From assembly GCA_030770535.1 (NCBI GenBank), contig JASVEC010000015.1, positions 992,001-1,056,000 on the forward strand: a stretch of 64,000 bases of DNA, given 5' to 3'. This document shows positions 37,557 through 48,789 of the stretch, piece after piece; the stretch's first letter is position 1; every line of letters starts with the position of its first letter. A model generated the notes under the pieces. The model did no database searches. It had not been told where the DNA came from and was given only the letters and a program-made list of their open reading frames with translations. The position numbers were made by a program, and so were the translations under genes. Origin of the DNA: Batkoa obscura (Eukaryota; Entomophthoromycota; Entomophthoromycetes; Entomophthorales; Batkoaceae).

Positions 37557-38395
37557 AATGTAGTTTATTATTGTGTTTAATAAAGTGTAAGTACTTCTTT
37601 AATGCCTTGCATCTCTACTATTCTTTTTGTATTTTTGTTTCTTTCATACTTTTTAAAAATTATATCTGTTTTCCCATCATCAACGGTCGAGTTATTAATT
37701 TTATTATGCTCGCAAATAAAAGCCTCAAATCTTGAAACTAATCAATTGATATCTTCTATTTTACCTAATGCTTCAAAACTACTTTTCCATTTTGAAAGGT
37801 TTCCAAAATCCTCATCAACTATACTTTTTCTATGATGCTCAGCAAAAAAATTAAGACCAATATTTAAACTACTGTTTATTTTATGGATTTCTTTAAATAT
37901 ATAGTGTAGAAACTCTTGGGATCTAAAATGATTTCCTGTATCTGCCCATATATTAATTTTTGTAAACTTTTTAAAAGCTCTGTAGAGGTTAAATCAATTC
38001 AACAGTCTCCTGCATATGCTGAATCATGATTCAATATTTCAGATAAATAATCAAAGTAAACTTTGCCTATTGTTTTATCATTTAAATATAAAACACCAAA
38101 ACCTAATACTGATATAGCTTGTTTATTATAATGATCTAGATTTATTGAATCTGGTCTTGTTCCTATTTCCATATTTTGTTTAAAATCTAAAACCATTATA
38201 CAACTTTTATTATTTAATTTTTTAACAGTTTCATTGTACTTTAAGTATTAATATAAAATTTATATTACAATCAAAAGGTTTTTGTACCCCTATTTTATTC
38301 TTTATTATTATGTTTATTTTATTTTCAAATTATATACTAGGTACATGTATTATATAGGGTGTTTTTACTATATTTTTGAAAGTATCTAGTATATA

Positions 38396-38492
38396 GGGAT
38401 GTATTTTTGTGTTTAAGAATTTACCAACAAATTTTCCACTCAAATAGGGCTTAAAAAATCGAAAAAATAATGAAGTCAAAAAGAACACTCCC
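38396..38492 (+). mobile_element. GGGGATG-MITE copy 19, nested in T2
   Basis: Plus-oriented copy inside transposase-derived sequence, ATAT flanks. Confidence 0.88.
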
Positions 38493-38588
38493 ATATATTT
38501 AAAAAATATTGATAATAGCTACTGCATTATTTTTTAAATCATCAAATATTTATTTATATATCATTTTCTGCTTTTATTTAATATGTGT

Positions 38589-38692
38589 GGTGATGTTTCT
38601 TAGCTCCATCACTTTTTCTATTTTTTAAGCGCTATTTGGGTGAAAAAATTATTACCAAAATTCTTGAAAAAATATATCCCCCATATATTACT
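38589..38692 (-). mobile_element. GGGGATG-MITE copy 20, nested in T2
   Basis: Minus-oriented copy, GGTGATGTTTC to ATATCCCCC, inside transposase-derived sequence. Confidence 0.85.
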
Positions 38693-38998
38693 TGATGAAT
38701 ATCTTTACTATTATTCTTTTTGTGTTTTTAGCAATAAGTTGTAATATTAGTATTTTTTTTAGTTATTTTTAAGTAATTATATTGGTTTCTGTTTATATTA
38801 AAGTCAAGACTTTTGTATTTATCAAAAAAAATATTAAAGCTATAGTTGATAATACTGTTACTTACTGGTTTTTATTTTCCGCTTCCTTTAAAGCATTAAT
38901 TTCATATACTACTTGATTAAGTTTATTGCTATTAATAGAAAACTTTAACAATTCTTTACTATACTAGGATCTCATAAATTTTGGGTTATTATAAATAT

Positions 38999-39098
38999 GA
39001 GGATGTATCTTTTTGTTTAAGGATTTTACTAGTCAATCTTTCCGCTCAAATAAATAGCACTTAAAAATAGAAAAAGTAATGAAATCAAAAAACATTCT
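38999..39098 (+). mobile_element. GGGGATG-MITE copy 21, nested in T2
   Basis: Plus-oriented copy, GAGGATGTATC to ACATTCTC, splitting N-terminal transposase sequence. Confidence 0.85.
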
Positions 39099-39364
39099 CA
39101 TATAATAGTTGTTGAGATTGATATAAATGAATCATAGTGCTTATATAATATACTTCTCCTTATATGTTATATATTTATTAAACATTTAATAAAGTTATTT
39201 TAAATATTTATGAAAACATAAAATATATAAAAATTTAAAAAACTAATAAAAAATGGGGGTGCCTTTTTTATAAATAAATAGATAATTTACTTTTAATTAA
39301 ACAGTTTTAAAAACTAATTATTTACTTTATTTTCTAGATTTAACTTTTTTAGATTAATATTTAT

Positions 39365-39462
39365 GGTGATTTATTTTTATGCTTAAGAATTTTACTAATT
39401 ATTTTTTCACTCAAATAACGCTTAAAAAATAGAAAAAGTGATGAAGCTAAAAAAATATCACC
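39365..39462 (+). mobile_element. GGGGATG-MITE copy 22
   Basis: Plus-oriented copy, GGTGATTTATTTTTATG to ATATCACC: ends have co-varied, keeping them complementary. Confidence 0.8.
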
Positions 39463-39821
39463 GTATAGCCAAAAAATAAAACAATTAAAATAGGTTTTGA
39501 ATTAAATTCCTTTATCTAACTTTGTTTTTTAAAACTTAACTAATCCTGTATTAAGGACTTATAAATTTAAAAACCTAAAAGCTGGGTTAATTTTTAGCTG
39601 AATTCTGAAACCAATTTGGACATCCTCAGATAGAAATCATAATAAAAAATTTAAAAAAGAAAATATTTCAAGTGATAATCTTATTATATAAGATTAACTA
39701 TTAACTAGTAAATTTTTATCAAAATTTATTATTTATACGATTTAATCAATTATAATTTAATGTGAAATAAAAGCAACATGGCCCAGAGCTTTTAAAATAA
39801 AAAAATAATCTAAGCTAATGT

Positions 39822-39999
39822 TGTGGAATCTAGTACTCAGTGATTGGGAATCAAAAACAGCTATTACCTGGTTGATTATACTGTAAGTCGAAAGGTCTTA
39901 GTTTATGTGACTAAGATCTTTCGGCTTACGGCTAGTTTAGTTAATCAAACAAGACCTGCTTTTGCTTTTGACTCCAACCACTGAGTACCAGACTTCACA
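39822..39999. repeat. R1-related foldback, 178 bp
   Basis: Both ends are the TGTG(G/A)A(A/G)TCT(A/G)GTACTCAG end of repeat R1 in inverted orientation, with arms of about 85 bp meeting near CTTTCGGCTTACGG. It lies 190 bp upstream of the intact transposon. Confidence 0.7.
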
Positions 40000-40186
40000 A
40001 AGACTAAAAACATAAAATAGCTAAGATGAATTGATGATGGAGCGACTCATAAACTTGTGTTTAATTTAATTAAAAAAGAGCAAAATAAATAAAAATGATA
40101 AAAAGGCCAAAATAAAAGGAGTTCCGGGATTTAGAAAAGCAAGACTGATTTTTAAAGAAAGCTATCTGTGAAAACAAAGTAACATT

Positions 40187-42649
40187 GGGGCTGTCCTAAT
40201 TGGTTTCAGAATCTACTTAGAAATTAATCCAAATTTAAAATTTCAAGTTTGTGTCCAATATAACGGTTAAATCTAAAAAGCCTAAAATTAAATGTCTCTA
40301 TTTAAAACTTATTTTAATTGTTTCCTTTTCCTAAATAGCTAATTTTCCTAACTATATATTTTATGTTAGTTCTGTTAGATATTTAACAGATATATAATAT
40401 ATAACTATATGATTATATAATTATATAAATACATAATTATATAAACACAGTTATTTGACTTTATTTGACTTTATTTTTGTTGAAATAAAAATAAAATGCA
40501 AACTTTCATAACTAAACTTCGAAATGGAATTTTTGAAAACTTCAATACGATAGGGAGGAGTACACAATATAAACATTGTAATTCATTTACATCAATTTTA
40601 AGAGCTACTTATAACAACCCAAGGTTTATGGAATTTTATAATAAAACAAAACAAAGAAAAGATATATTATCAAAGTTTACTATCGATAATAATAAACTTA
40701 ATCAAGTAATGTATAGAATTAGTGCTTTAAGGGAAACAGGAAACAAAAATCAGCAAGTAGCGTTATTATCAACTATAGCTTCAGTATATTCTTTTGATGA
40801 ATGTAAGAGTTTTGGGTTTAATATAAATAGAAATCAATATGATTATTCAAAAACAAGTAATAATAATAAAATATCAACATTAAAACCTATTATTAAAAAT
40901 ACAAAAAAAATTAAAGATGACCAAATTGAAACTATTATACAATATTTACTAAATGATTCAACTATTTCATCAAGATTTAATAAAAAAAATAACGATAGTA
41001 AATATTCATCAGATAATATATATATATTAAATAAAAGTAGAAGAATGATATATAGTAAATATTTGAATGATCTAAGAGATAAAGCAGTAGCCAGGTCAAC
41101 GTTCTTTAAATATATACCAACTAATTTCAAAAATCCAGCAAGAAAAACGGATCTATGTAATATATGTACCCAGTATACAGTTAGAAAAAAGTTATTTGAA
41201 AATAAAATAAATACAGCAAAAAACAAAGCAGAGATAGAAGAAATTTTCAACGAAGAAGAAAAATTATACAAATTACATAAATTCTGTGTTGATACTCAAA
41301 AAAACACATTTAATGAAACTATCAAAAAATTAAATAACAAAAGTTGTATAATAGTTTTAGATTTTAAACAAAATATGGAAATAGGAACAAGACCAGATTC
41401 AATAAATCTAGATCATTATAATAAACAAGCTATATCAGTATTAGGCTTTGGTGTATTATATTTAAAAGATGATAAAACAATAGGCAAAGTTTACTTTGAT
41501 TATTTATCTGAAATATTGAATCATGATTCAGCATATGCAGGAGATTGTTTAATCGATTTAATCTCTACAGAGCTTCTATTTAAAAAGTTTACAAAAATTA
41601 ATATATGGGCAGATACAGGAAATCATTTTAGATCCCAAGAGTTCTTACATTATATGTTTAAAGAAATTCATAAAATAAATAGTAGTTTGAATGTTAATCT
41701 TAATTTTTTTGCTGAGCATCATGGAAAAAGTATAGTTGATGGACATTTTGGAAACCTTTCAAAATGGAAAAGTAGTTTTGAAGCGTTAGGTAAAATAGAA
41801 GATATCGATCAATTAATTTCAAGATTTGAGGCTTTTATTTGCGAGCATAATAAAATTAATAACTCGACTGTTAATAATGGGAAAACAGATATAATTTTTA
41901 AAAAGTATAAAAGAAACAAAAATACAAAAAGAATAATAGAGATGCAGGGCATTAAGAAGTATTTACATTTTATTAAACATAACAATAAACTATATTGTTA
42001 TCCAGTATCTGATACATCAAAAAAAAGCGATATAGTCCCAATTAAAGTTATAGAGTCTATAGAAAACAGAAAAATTAAAAGATCGATCCCAGCTTACCTT
42101 ACGAAGATAACAGAGAATTTAAAAATTTCGATATTTACTAAGCAAGTAAGTAGTTTGTTGAATGATAGAAATAGATTGTTAAATGTTAGGATTACTTAAG
42201 TTATTAATAGCTAAGTTAATAAATAGTCAAAGAACAAGTAACTGTAATAATATGTAAAAACTATTATTACTTGTACTATATAGGGATGGTCAATTATAGT
42301 TTTGGGGCTGACCACTCCCTCCCATGCAGCTATTTATTAACTTGGCAATATATTAATAATGTAATTATAACATTAAAGTAGTTTATTTATTTGATAATAA
42401 ATCTACGATGTTGGTTATAAAGCAGTTGATAATAAATATTTCTCAATTAAGCTTTATAAGAACATGTATTTAAGATCTAGTAGAAATTCAACTAACTTAC
42501 AGTATGAGCTATAATATAATGGTTTAGAACTGTGTTTGGGTACTTTTGTTTTAATAAAAGATGTGATTTTATAGAATTTTAAGCGAAGTTTTTAAAATAC
42601 AAATTTTTTTAAAATTGGATAAAATAATGAAACTAATTCAGACAACCCC
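40187..42649 (+). mobile_element. intact GGGG-family DNA transposon (copy T3)
   Basis: 2,463-bp element. Left end GGGGCTGTCCTAATTGGTTT, right end (inverted) GGGGTTGTCTGAATTAGTTT, so imperfect inverted repeats of about 23 bp. Flanks are ATT on both sides, a 3-bp target duplication. It holds one long intronless ORF (40496-42199), an AT-only tract at 40380-40450 before it, and a ~450-bp 3' non-coding part containing a long stem (42211-42226 with 42330-42345). Neighbouring copies differ by few bases, so it looks young and possibly active. I do not recognise a named superfamily; the ends, target size and DDE-like core show a cut-and-paste element. Confidence 0.9.
40496..42199 (+). CDS. DDE-type transposase of T3, 567 residues, intact
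   Basis: Uninterrupted 567-codon ORF filling the transposon. Residues C221xxC224 and H261xxC264 form a likely zinc knuckle (CNICTQYTVRKK ... LHKFCVD). The core then gives D289 in IIVLDFKQNMEIG, D373 in NIWADTGNHFR, and E407 in FFAEHHGKSIVDGHFGNLS with D415 nearby, a spacing suited to a DD34E or DD-D RNase-H-fold nuclease. The N-terminal 200 residues are basic and Asn/Lys-rich (RNGIFENF...KQRKDILSKF), a plausible DNA-binding part. It would cut at the GGGG ends and join to AT-rich targets. The triad is inferred from conservation among copies here and from general DDE layout; the family is not one I can name. Start ATG follows the AT-only tract; no upstream in-frame ATG. Confidence 0.85.
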   Translation: MQTFITKLRNGIFENFNTIGRSTQYKHCNSFTSILRATYNNPRFMEFYNKTKQRKDILSKFTIDNNKLNQVMYRISALRETGNKNQQVALLSTIASVYSFDECKSFGFNINRNQYDYSKTSNNNKISTLKPIIKNTKKIKDDQIETIIQYLLNDSTISSRFNKKNNDSKYSSDNIYILNKSRRMIYSKYLNDLRDKAVARSTFFKYIPTNFKNPARKTDLCNICTQYTVRKKLFENKINTAKNKAEIEEIFNEEEKLYKLHKFCVDTQKNTFNETIKKLNNKSCIIVLDFKQNMEIGTRPDSINLDHYNKQAISVLGFGVLYLKDDKTIGKVYFDYLSEILNHDSAYAGDCLIDLISTELLFKKFTKINIWADTGNHFRSQEFLHYMFKEIHKINSSLNVNLNFFAEHHGKSIVDGHFGNLSKWKSSFEALGKIEDIDQLISRFEAFICEHNKINNSTVNNGKTDIIFKKYKRNKNTKRIIEMQGIKKYLHFIKHNNKLYCYPVSDTSKKSDIVPIKVIESIENRKIKRSIPAYLTKITENLKISIFTKQVSSLLNDRNRLLNVRIT

Positions 42650-43352
42650 ATTAATGCCTATTACCATAACTATTATTTCTTAATTTAAATGCTATAAAGT
42701 ACGTTTGTTACTGTAATAGTTTTTATAAAAAAAAGCTACTAGGTTTATAAAATCTTTATTTTTAAACAAACAGTCATTTAATAATAGGAGCTGTCAAACT
42801 AAATAACTCTATTTTAGGAGATTGTTAGATTTGAGCTTAGATAGAAGTGGTATTTTTTACAAGTAACAAAATTTTTAATTTTTTTACAGATACAAAAACT
42901 GGTTTTACATGAAAAAAAAGCTATAGTCCTCATAAGTTAAGTAAGGCTTAAATGAGATCAACCTTCCAGTTTTTAAACTATGAATTCTAGTTTGTTGCTT
43001 ATATATCTAACAAATCTATTCCCAGTTTATGTATCTTTATCTTTTATGATATTATTAAACCATTTAAAGGGGAGCTTTGGTTTTACAAATTTTATTAATA
43101 ATTTTATCAATTCAAGCTAGATTCCACTATTCGAAACCATTACTAATATTAATTTTTTTAGATTTGTTATTGAAAATCAAACTAACTTTTGCAAGCTGTA
43201 TAGTTTGGAAAAACATGAGACAAATTTAAAAAATAGAACACCCAAAAAAAAACATGTTTAAAAAGATCAAAAAAAGTCTGTTATAATAGTTAATTTTTTT
43301 CAAAAAAAATTAATAAAAAGGAAATAAAGTTAGGGTTAATAATAAAAACATA
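42650..43352. other. spacer without recognised genes
   Basis: AT-rich DNA with many A and T runs; no element ends or gene seen. Confidence 0.4.
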
Positions 43353-43448
43353 GGGATGTTTTTTTTAATTTCATTATTTTTCCATTTTTTAAGCGCTATT
43401 TGAGTGGAAAGATTGTTAGTAAAATTCTTAAACACAAAAAAACACCCC
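43353..43448 (-). mobile_element. GGGGATG-MITE copy 23
   Basis: Complete minus-oriented copy, GGGATGTTTTTTTTAATTTC to ACACCCC. Confidence 0.88.
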
Positions 43449-43871
43449 TACATGTTATTTTAATTAAGCAATTGTAATAATATCTATATCTGTTTTATTT
43501 AAGCTTTATTTATAAAAACTAAATTTGAGTTTGTTACAATACCAACAAAATGGTAAAACCAGGAAATTAATATGGTCAGAAGGAAGTTAGCATTTAAACT
43601 TTTAAGTTGACAAATAACATATATATTAATAACTATATTTTTTATTAACTTATAGTTTTAATCTTGCATTTAGCCTTTTTTAGAAGCTATTGAAGTGTGT
43701 TAGTTTTAAATTTGAAATTATCTATTTTAAAATAATAAGCTTGGACCTATTTTATTACATTATTAGAGCTTTTTTTATAAACTGTTTTTTCTATTTTATC
43801 TTACAACACTTTTCTATATTTTCAATCTATCTTAAGTTAAAATAGTTTAATTAAAAGCTAAAAAACCATTT

Positions 43872-43935
43872 GGGAGTGTTTTTTTTGGTTTCATCATTTT
43901 TTCCATTTTTTAAGCGCTTATTTAAGCAACACAAT
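43872..43935 (-). mobile_element. GGGGATG-MITE copy 24, half element
   Basis: GGGAGTGTTTTTTTTGG to AAGCGCTTATTTAAGC, then replaced by an (AAAATTATA)-like simple repeat at 43945-43985. Confidence 0.7.
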
Positions 43936-44025
43936 GTTTTTAAAAATAAAAATTATAAAAATTATAAAAATTATAAAAATAAACCAAAAAAATTAAATAT
44001 AATTTTTGTTAAAAGCATAGCATAT

Positions 44026-44086
44026 GGGGATGGTATATTTTTGTGTCTAAGAATTTTACTAACAAATTTTCTGCTCAAACCAAATG
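44026..44086 (+). mobile_element. GGGGATG-MITE copy 25, left part, split by transposon T4
   Basis: GGGGATGGTATATTTTTGTG through CTGCTCAAA ending in AAAT. The right part resumes at 46655 after transposon T4. Confidence 0.85.
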
Positions 44087-46654
44087 GAGGTTGTCTGGAT
44101 TAGTTTCATTATTTTATCCAATTTTTGAAAAATTTTGTATTTTAAAAACTTCGCTTAAAATTCTATAAAATCATATCTTTATTAAAATGAAAGTACCCGG
44201 ACACAGTTCTAAATCATTCTATTATAGTTTATCCCGTAAGTTAGTTGAATTTCTACTAGATCTTAAATACATGTTCTTATAAAGCTTAATTGAGAAATAT
44301 TTATTATCAACTGCTTTATAACCAACATTGTAGATTTGTTATCAAATAAATAAACTATTTTAATGTTATAATTGTGTTATCAATATATTGCCAAGTTAAT
44401 AAATAGCTGCATGGGAGGGAGTGGTTAGCCCCAAAACTATAATTAACCTTCCCTATATAGTACAAGTAATAATAGTATTTACATATTATTACAATTACTT
44501 GTTCTTTGACTATTTATTAACTTAGCTGTTAATAACTTAAGTAATCTTGAACATTTAACAATCTATTTCTATCATTCAACAAAGTACTTACTTGCTTGGT
44601 AAATATTGGAATTTTTAAATTCTCTGTTATCTTCGTAAGGTAAGCTGGGATCGATCTTTTAATTTTTCTGTTTTCTATAGACTCTATAACTTTAATTGGA
44701 GCTATATCGCTTTTTTTGATGTATCGGATACTGGATAACAATGGGGATGTATTTTTTTGTTCAAGAATTTTACTAACGATCTTTCCACTGAAATAGCGCT
44801 TAAAAAATAGAAAAAGTAATGAAATCAAAAAAAACATTCCCAATGTAGTTTATTATTGTGTTTAATAAAGTGTAAGTACTTCTTTAATGCCTTGCATCTC
44901 TACTATTATTTTTGTATCTTTGTTTCTTTTATACTTTTTAAAAATTATATCTGTTTTCCCATTATTAACAGTCGAGTTATTAATTTTATTATGCTCGCCA
45001 ATAAAAGCCTCAAATCTTGGAATTAATTGATTGATATCTTCTATTTTGCCTAATGCTTCAAAACTACTTTTCCATCTTGAAAGATTTCCAAAATCCTCAT
45101 CAACTATACTTTTTCCATGATGCTCAGCAAAAAAATTAAGACCAATATTTAAACTACTCTTTATTTTATGGATTTCTTTAAATATATAGTGTAGAAACTC
45201 TTGGGATCTAAAACGATTTCCTGTATCTGCCCATATATTGATTTTTGTAAACTTTTTAAAAGCTTTGTAGAGGTTAAATCAATTCAACAGTCTCCTGCAT
45301 ATCCTGAATCATGATTCAATATTTCAGATAAATAATCAAAATAAACTTTGCCTATTGTTTTATCATTTAAATATAAAACACTAAAACCTAATACTGATAT
45401 AGCTTGTTTATTATAATGATCTAGATTTATTGAATCTGGTCTTGTTCCTATTTCCATATTTTGTTTAAAATCTAAAACCATTATACAACTTTTATTATTT
45501 GATTTTTTAATAGTTTCATTAAATGTGTTTTTTTGATTATCAACACATAATTTATGTAATTTATATAATTTTTCTTCTTCGTTGAAAACTTCTTCTATCT
45601 CTGCTTTGTTTTTTGCTGTATTTATTTTATTTTCAAATAACTTTTTTCTAACTGTATACTGGGTTACATATATTACATAGATCCGTTTTTCTTGCTGGAT
45701 TTTTGAAATTACCTGGTATATATTTAAAGAACGTTGACCTAGCTACTGCTTTATCTCTTAGATCATTCAAATATTTACTGTATATCATCCTTCTACTTTT
45801 ATTTGATATGTATATATATTATTTGATGAGTATTTTACTATCATTATTTTTTTATTGAATCTTGATGAAATAGTTGGATCATTTAGTAAATATTGTATAA
45901 TAGTTTCAATTTGGTCATCTTTAATTTTTTTTATATTTTTAATAATAGGTTGTAACGTTGATATTTTATTATTATTACTTATTTTTGAATAATCATTTTG
46001 ATTTCTGTTTATATTAAACCCAAAACTCTTACATTCATCAAAAGAATATACTGAAGCTATAGTTGATAATAACTCTACTTGCTGATTTTTATTTCCTGTT
46101 TCCCTTAAAGCACTAATTTTATACATTACTTAATTAAGTTTATTATTATTTGTCGATAGTAAACTTTGATAATATATCTTTCCTTTGTTTGTTTTATTAT
46201 AAGATCCCATAAACCTTGGGTTGTTATAAGTAGCTCTTAAAATTGATGTAAATGAATTACAATGTTTGTATTGTGTACTCCTCCCTATTATATTGAAATT
46301 TTCAAAAATTCCATTTTGAAGTTTAGTTATGAAAGTCTCCATTTTATTTTTATTTTGACAAAAAATAAAGTCAAATAAAGTCAAATAACTGTGTTTATAT
46401 AATTATGTATTTATATAATTATATAATCATATAGTTATATATTATATATCTGTTAAATATCTAACAGAACTAACATAAAATATATAGTTAGGAAAATTAG
46501 CTATTTAAGAAAAGGGAAACAATCAAAATAAGTTTTAAATAGAGACATTTAATTTTAGGCTTTTTAGATTTAACCGTTATATTTGGACACAAACTTAGAA
46601 ATTAATCTAAATTTAAAATTTTAAGTAAATCCCAAAACCAATTAGGACAGTCCC
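44087..46654 (-). mobile_element. GGGG transposon copy T4, near full length, inserted in a MITE
   Basis: Minus-strand copy with both ends (GGAGGTTGTCTGGATTAGTT at the left; ...CCAATTAGGACAGTCCC at the right). Without its nested MITE (44743-44841) it is about 2,469 bp, the same as the intact copy. AAAT flanks on both sides are the target duplication inside a host MITE. The transposase frame is interrupted by several stops and shifts (surviving pieces at 46130-46384, 45785-46126, 45284-45481, 44529-44743), so it makes no full enzyme, but its ends look usable in trans. Confidence 0.9.
44743..44841 (+). mobile_element. GGGGATG-MITE copy 26, nested in T4
   Basis: Same insertion point and same AAT duplication as copy 18 in T2, with near-identical sequence; inherited from a common ancestral transposon. 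Confidence 0.95.
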
Positions 46655-46679
46655 AAATAGTACTCAAAAAAACACCCCC
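46655..46679 (+). mobile_element. right part of MITE copy 25
   Basis: AAATAGTACTC... to ACACCCCC then ATAT, continuing the split MITE after transposon T4; part of its right half is missing. Confidence 0.8.
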
Positions 46680-46696
46680 ATATGGAATTTTTATAA

Positions 46697-46798
46697 AGGA
46701 TGTTTTTTTAGTTTTAGCATTTTTTTATTTTTTTAAATGCTATTTAACAGAAAAGCTATTAAAATTACTAAAATTATTAAACAAAAAAATACATCCCC
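46697..46798 (-). mobile_element. GGGGATG-MITE copy 27
   Basis: Minus-oriented, diverged at the left end (GGATGTTTTTTTAG), ACATCCCC at the right, ATAT flank. Confidence 0.8.
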
Positions 46799-47067
46799 AT
46801 ATATAATAGGCTGTTTTCGAATATTAAAGACAGTTTGAAATAGTTGATAATTTAATAGAAAATACCTTGAAAGCTATAACAAGCTATAGCTAAATTTATT
46901 AAAAAATACTAAATACATAATACATAACTTTAGAAATCATTATATTGCTAATAAAAAAGCTTTTTATATGGCTATTATAGACAAAGCATGTATCGATTTA
47001 GCTAATTATGGTTATTAGTACTTTTTTATCATATAAGTAATAATAGTAATTTATAAATTAAATATAT

Positions 47068-47166
47068 GGGGATGTATTTTTATGTTTAACAATTTTACTG
47101 ATAAAATTTCCGCTCGAATAGTGCTTAAAGGATGGAAAAAGTAATGAAGCCAAAAAAAACATCCCC
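47068..47166 (+). mobile_element. GGGGATG-MITE copy 28
   Basis: Complete plus-oriented copy; its right end is 4 bp (ATAT) from the next, oppositely oriented copy. Confidence 0.92.
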
Positions 47167-47170
47167 ATAT

Positions 47171-47269
47171 GGAGGTGGTTTTTTGACGTCACTACTTTTT
47201 CCATCTTTTAAGCGTTATTCGAGCGGAAATTTTGTTAGCGAAATTCTTAAACACAAAAATACATATCCC
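47171..47269 (-). mobile_element. GGGGATG-MITE copy 29
   Basis: Complete minus-oriented copy forming a 200-bp palindrome with copy 28; GGAGGTGGTTTTTTGACG to ACATATCCC. Confidence 0.9.
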
Positions 47270-47281
47270 TATATGAAAAAG

Positions 47282-47750
47282 TGTGAAATATTGCTTTTCC
47301 AGTCCCATGGTTATTATAGCATAATAATCGCCTAAGCTGTTGGGTTCCTAAGTTCAGAGGAAATCAACCCCACGTTCTTAGTTTGATTTCCTACGAGAAT
47401 TTCTAGTTCCATCCCAAAGAATACTATCTTCTCATTTTGATATTTATACTTTTTCAGAGTATAAAAGAGATTCTAAAACATAGTAGTAGCTCGAGGCTTT
47501 TTAACTGAATTATCCCCTGACATCTCGAACATTTAATAAAGCCACTAAATCTTTCTGATAGTATCTTACGTAGATTTTACACTAGTATTGTCTATTCTAT
47601 TTGTCTTATATAATCTGTAGCCTATTACGCACTATTCTTCATAATCTAGGTCTATCTTAGTCACATAAACTAAGGCCTTTCGACTTAGAGTGTAGTCAAC
47701 CAGACAACAGCTGTTTTTGACTCCAAGCACTAAGAGTACCAGATTTCACA
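47282..47750 (-). repeat. TG...CA-ended dispersed repeat R1, copy 2
   Basis: 469-bp inverted counterpart of 13094-13553; ends TGTGAAAT and ATTTCACA. The two copies match over almost the whole length with scattered substitutions. Possible solo LTR fossil; no internal coding region present. Confidence 0.75.
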
Positions 47751-48035
47751 CAGCAATATATTAATCAATATAATATGTAATTAGTTTTGTTAAATTGTAT
47801 TATAATTATTAAAAAATTAAATAAAGCTGGTTGCAGCTTTGTAATTAATTAATTTGAGTATGATTTATAAGTGATAATTGTTAGATCAAGTTTTTTATTT
47901 TGATTTACTATAAGAGCTTTTACTACTTTAGTCATAAAAGATATTATTTTTTTTGTTTTAATATCCATACTTAATAACTATAATAAAAAATAAGATAATG
48001 ATTATTTTTTATATATAGTCATCTAGTTAAAGTAT

Positions 48036-48133
48036 GGGGATGTATTTTTTTGTTCAAGAATTTTGCTAATAAATTTTTCGCTCAAATTAGCGCTCAAAAA
48101 TGGAAAAAGTAATGAAACCAAAAAAACATCCTC
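48036..48133 (+). mobile_element. GGGGATG-MITE copy 30
   Basis: Complete plus-oriented copy, GGGGATGTATTTTTTTG to ACATCCTC, paired with copy 31. Confidence 0.88.
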
Positions 48134-48137
48134 GTAT

Positions 48138-48235
48138 GGAATGTTTTTTGGCTTCATCACTTTTTCTATCTAATCTAAATGCTATTTAAGTGGGAAAAGA
48201 CTGTTAGTAAAATTAAATACAACAATATATCCACG
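48138..48235 (-). mobile_element. GGGGATG-MITE copy 31
   Basis: Minus-oriented copy 4 bp after copy 30 (shared GTAT), second head-to-head pair in 1 kb. Confidence 0.85.
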
Positions 48236-48789
48236 TATAAATTCAATATGGTAGCTAGTCAAGGTGGAGAAGGGGTGCTAGTAGATATGGGGTAGATGTG
48301 ATTTTTACATTTCATGTGGCACTTTAAATATAGCTTTAACTAGTATAAAACTATAAAACATTAAAATAAGTATTTTTAGTTCTAGTAACCACTATTAAAA
48401 TTACTAATGGTCCCTCCCTTTATTTTTAATATATAAAAAGTTTTTGGTATTTTAACTTTTAAAATATAATGTTTTTCAATAAAAATTACCTATATAATAA
48501 ATAAATTATTCTAAGTATATAAGGGTAGTTTATTTGAACGTTTTTAATGATTAAAATGTAGTAGTTTTCATATTGGTACAATGTTTTATATTAATATTAC
48601 TATAAATTTGTATACATGATATAAAGTATTTAAATTTTTCAAAATAGATTTTATTTTTCCTACGGAATGTTTTTATTGTGTAATGCCAGAGACAAATAGC
48701 CCTTCCAACTTTTAAAAGCAGGCAAGCTTTGTTATTTTATAATATATGAATTTGAACTATGAAAAGAGATGATGGACAAGGGATCATAT

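Larger units (their letters stand above)
37070..39180 (-). pseudogene. GGGG transposon copy T2, decayed, carrying four MITEs
   Basis: Minus-strand copy of the 2.46-kb transposon lacking both terminal repeats. Its order follows the intact copy: 3' non-coding part, C-terminal ORF (37310-38225 with MITE 37462-37556 inside), internal deletion of the middle, then N-terminal ORF pieces up to about 39180, separated by MITEs at 38396-38492, 38589-38692 and 38999-39098. Stops and shifts interrupt the frame. The longest remaining piece encodes MVLDFKQNMEIGTRPDSINLDHY.. in part. Not functional. Confidence 0.85.
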
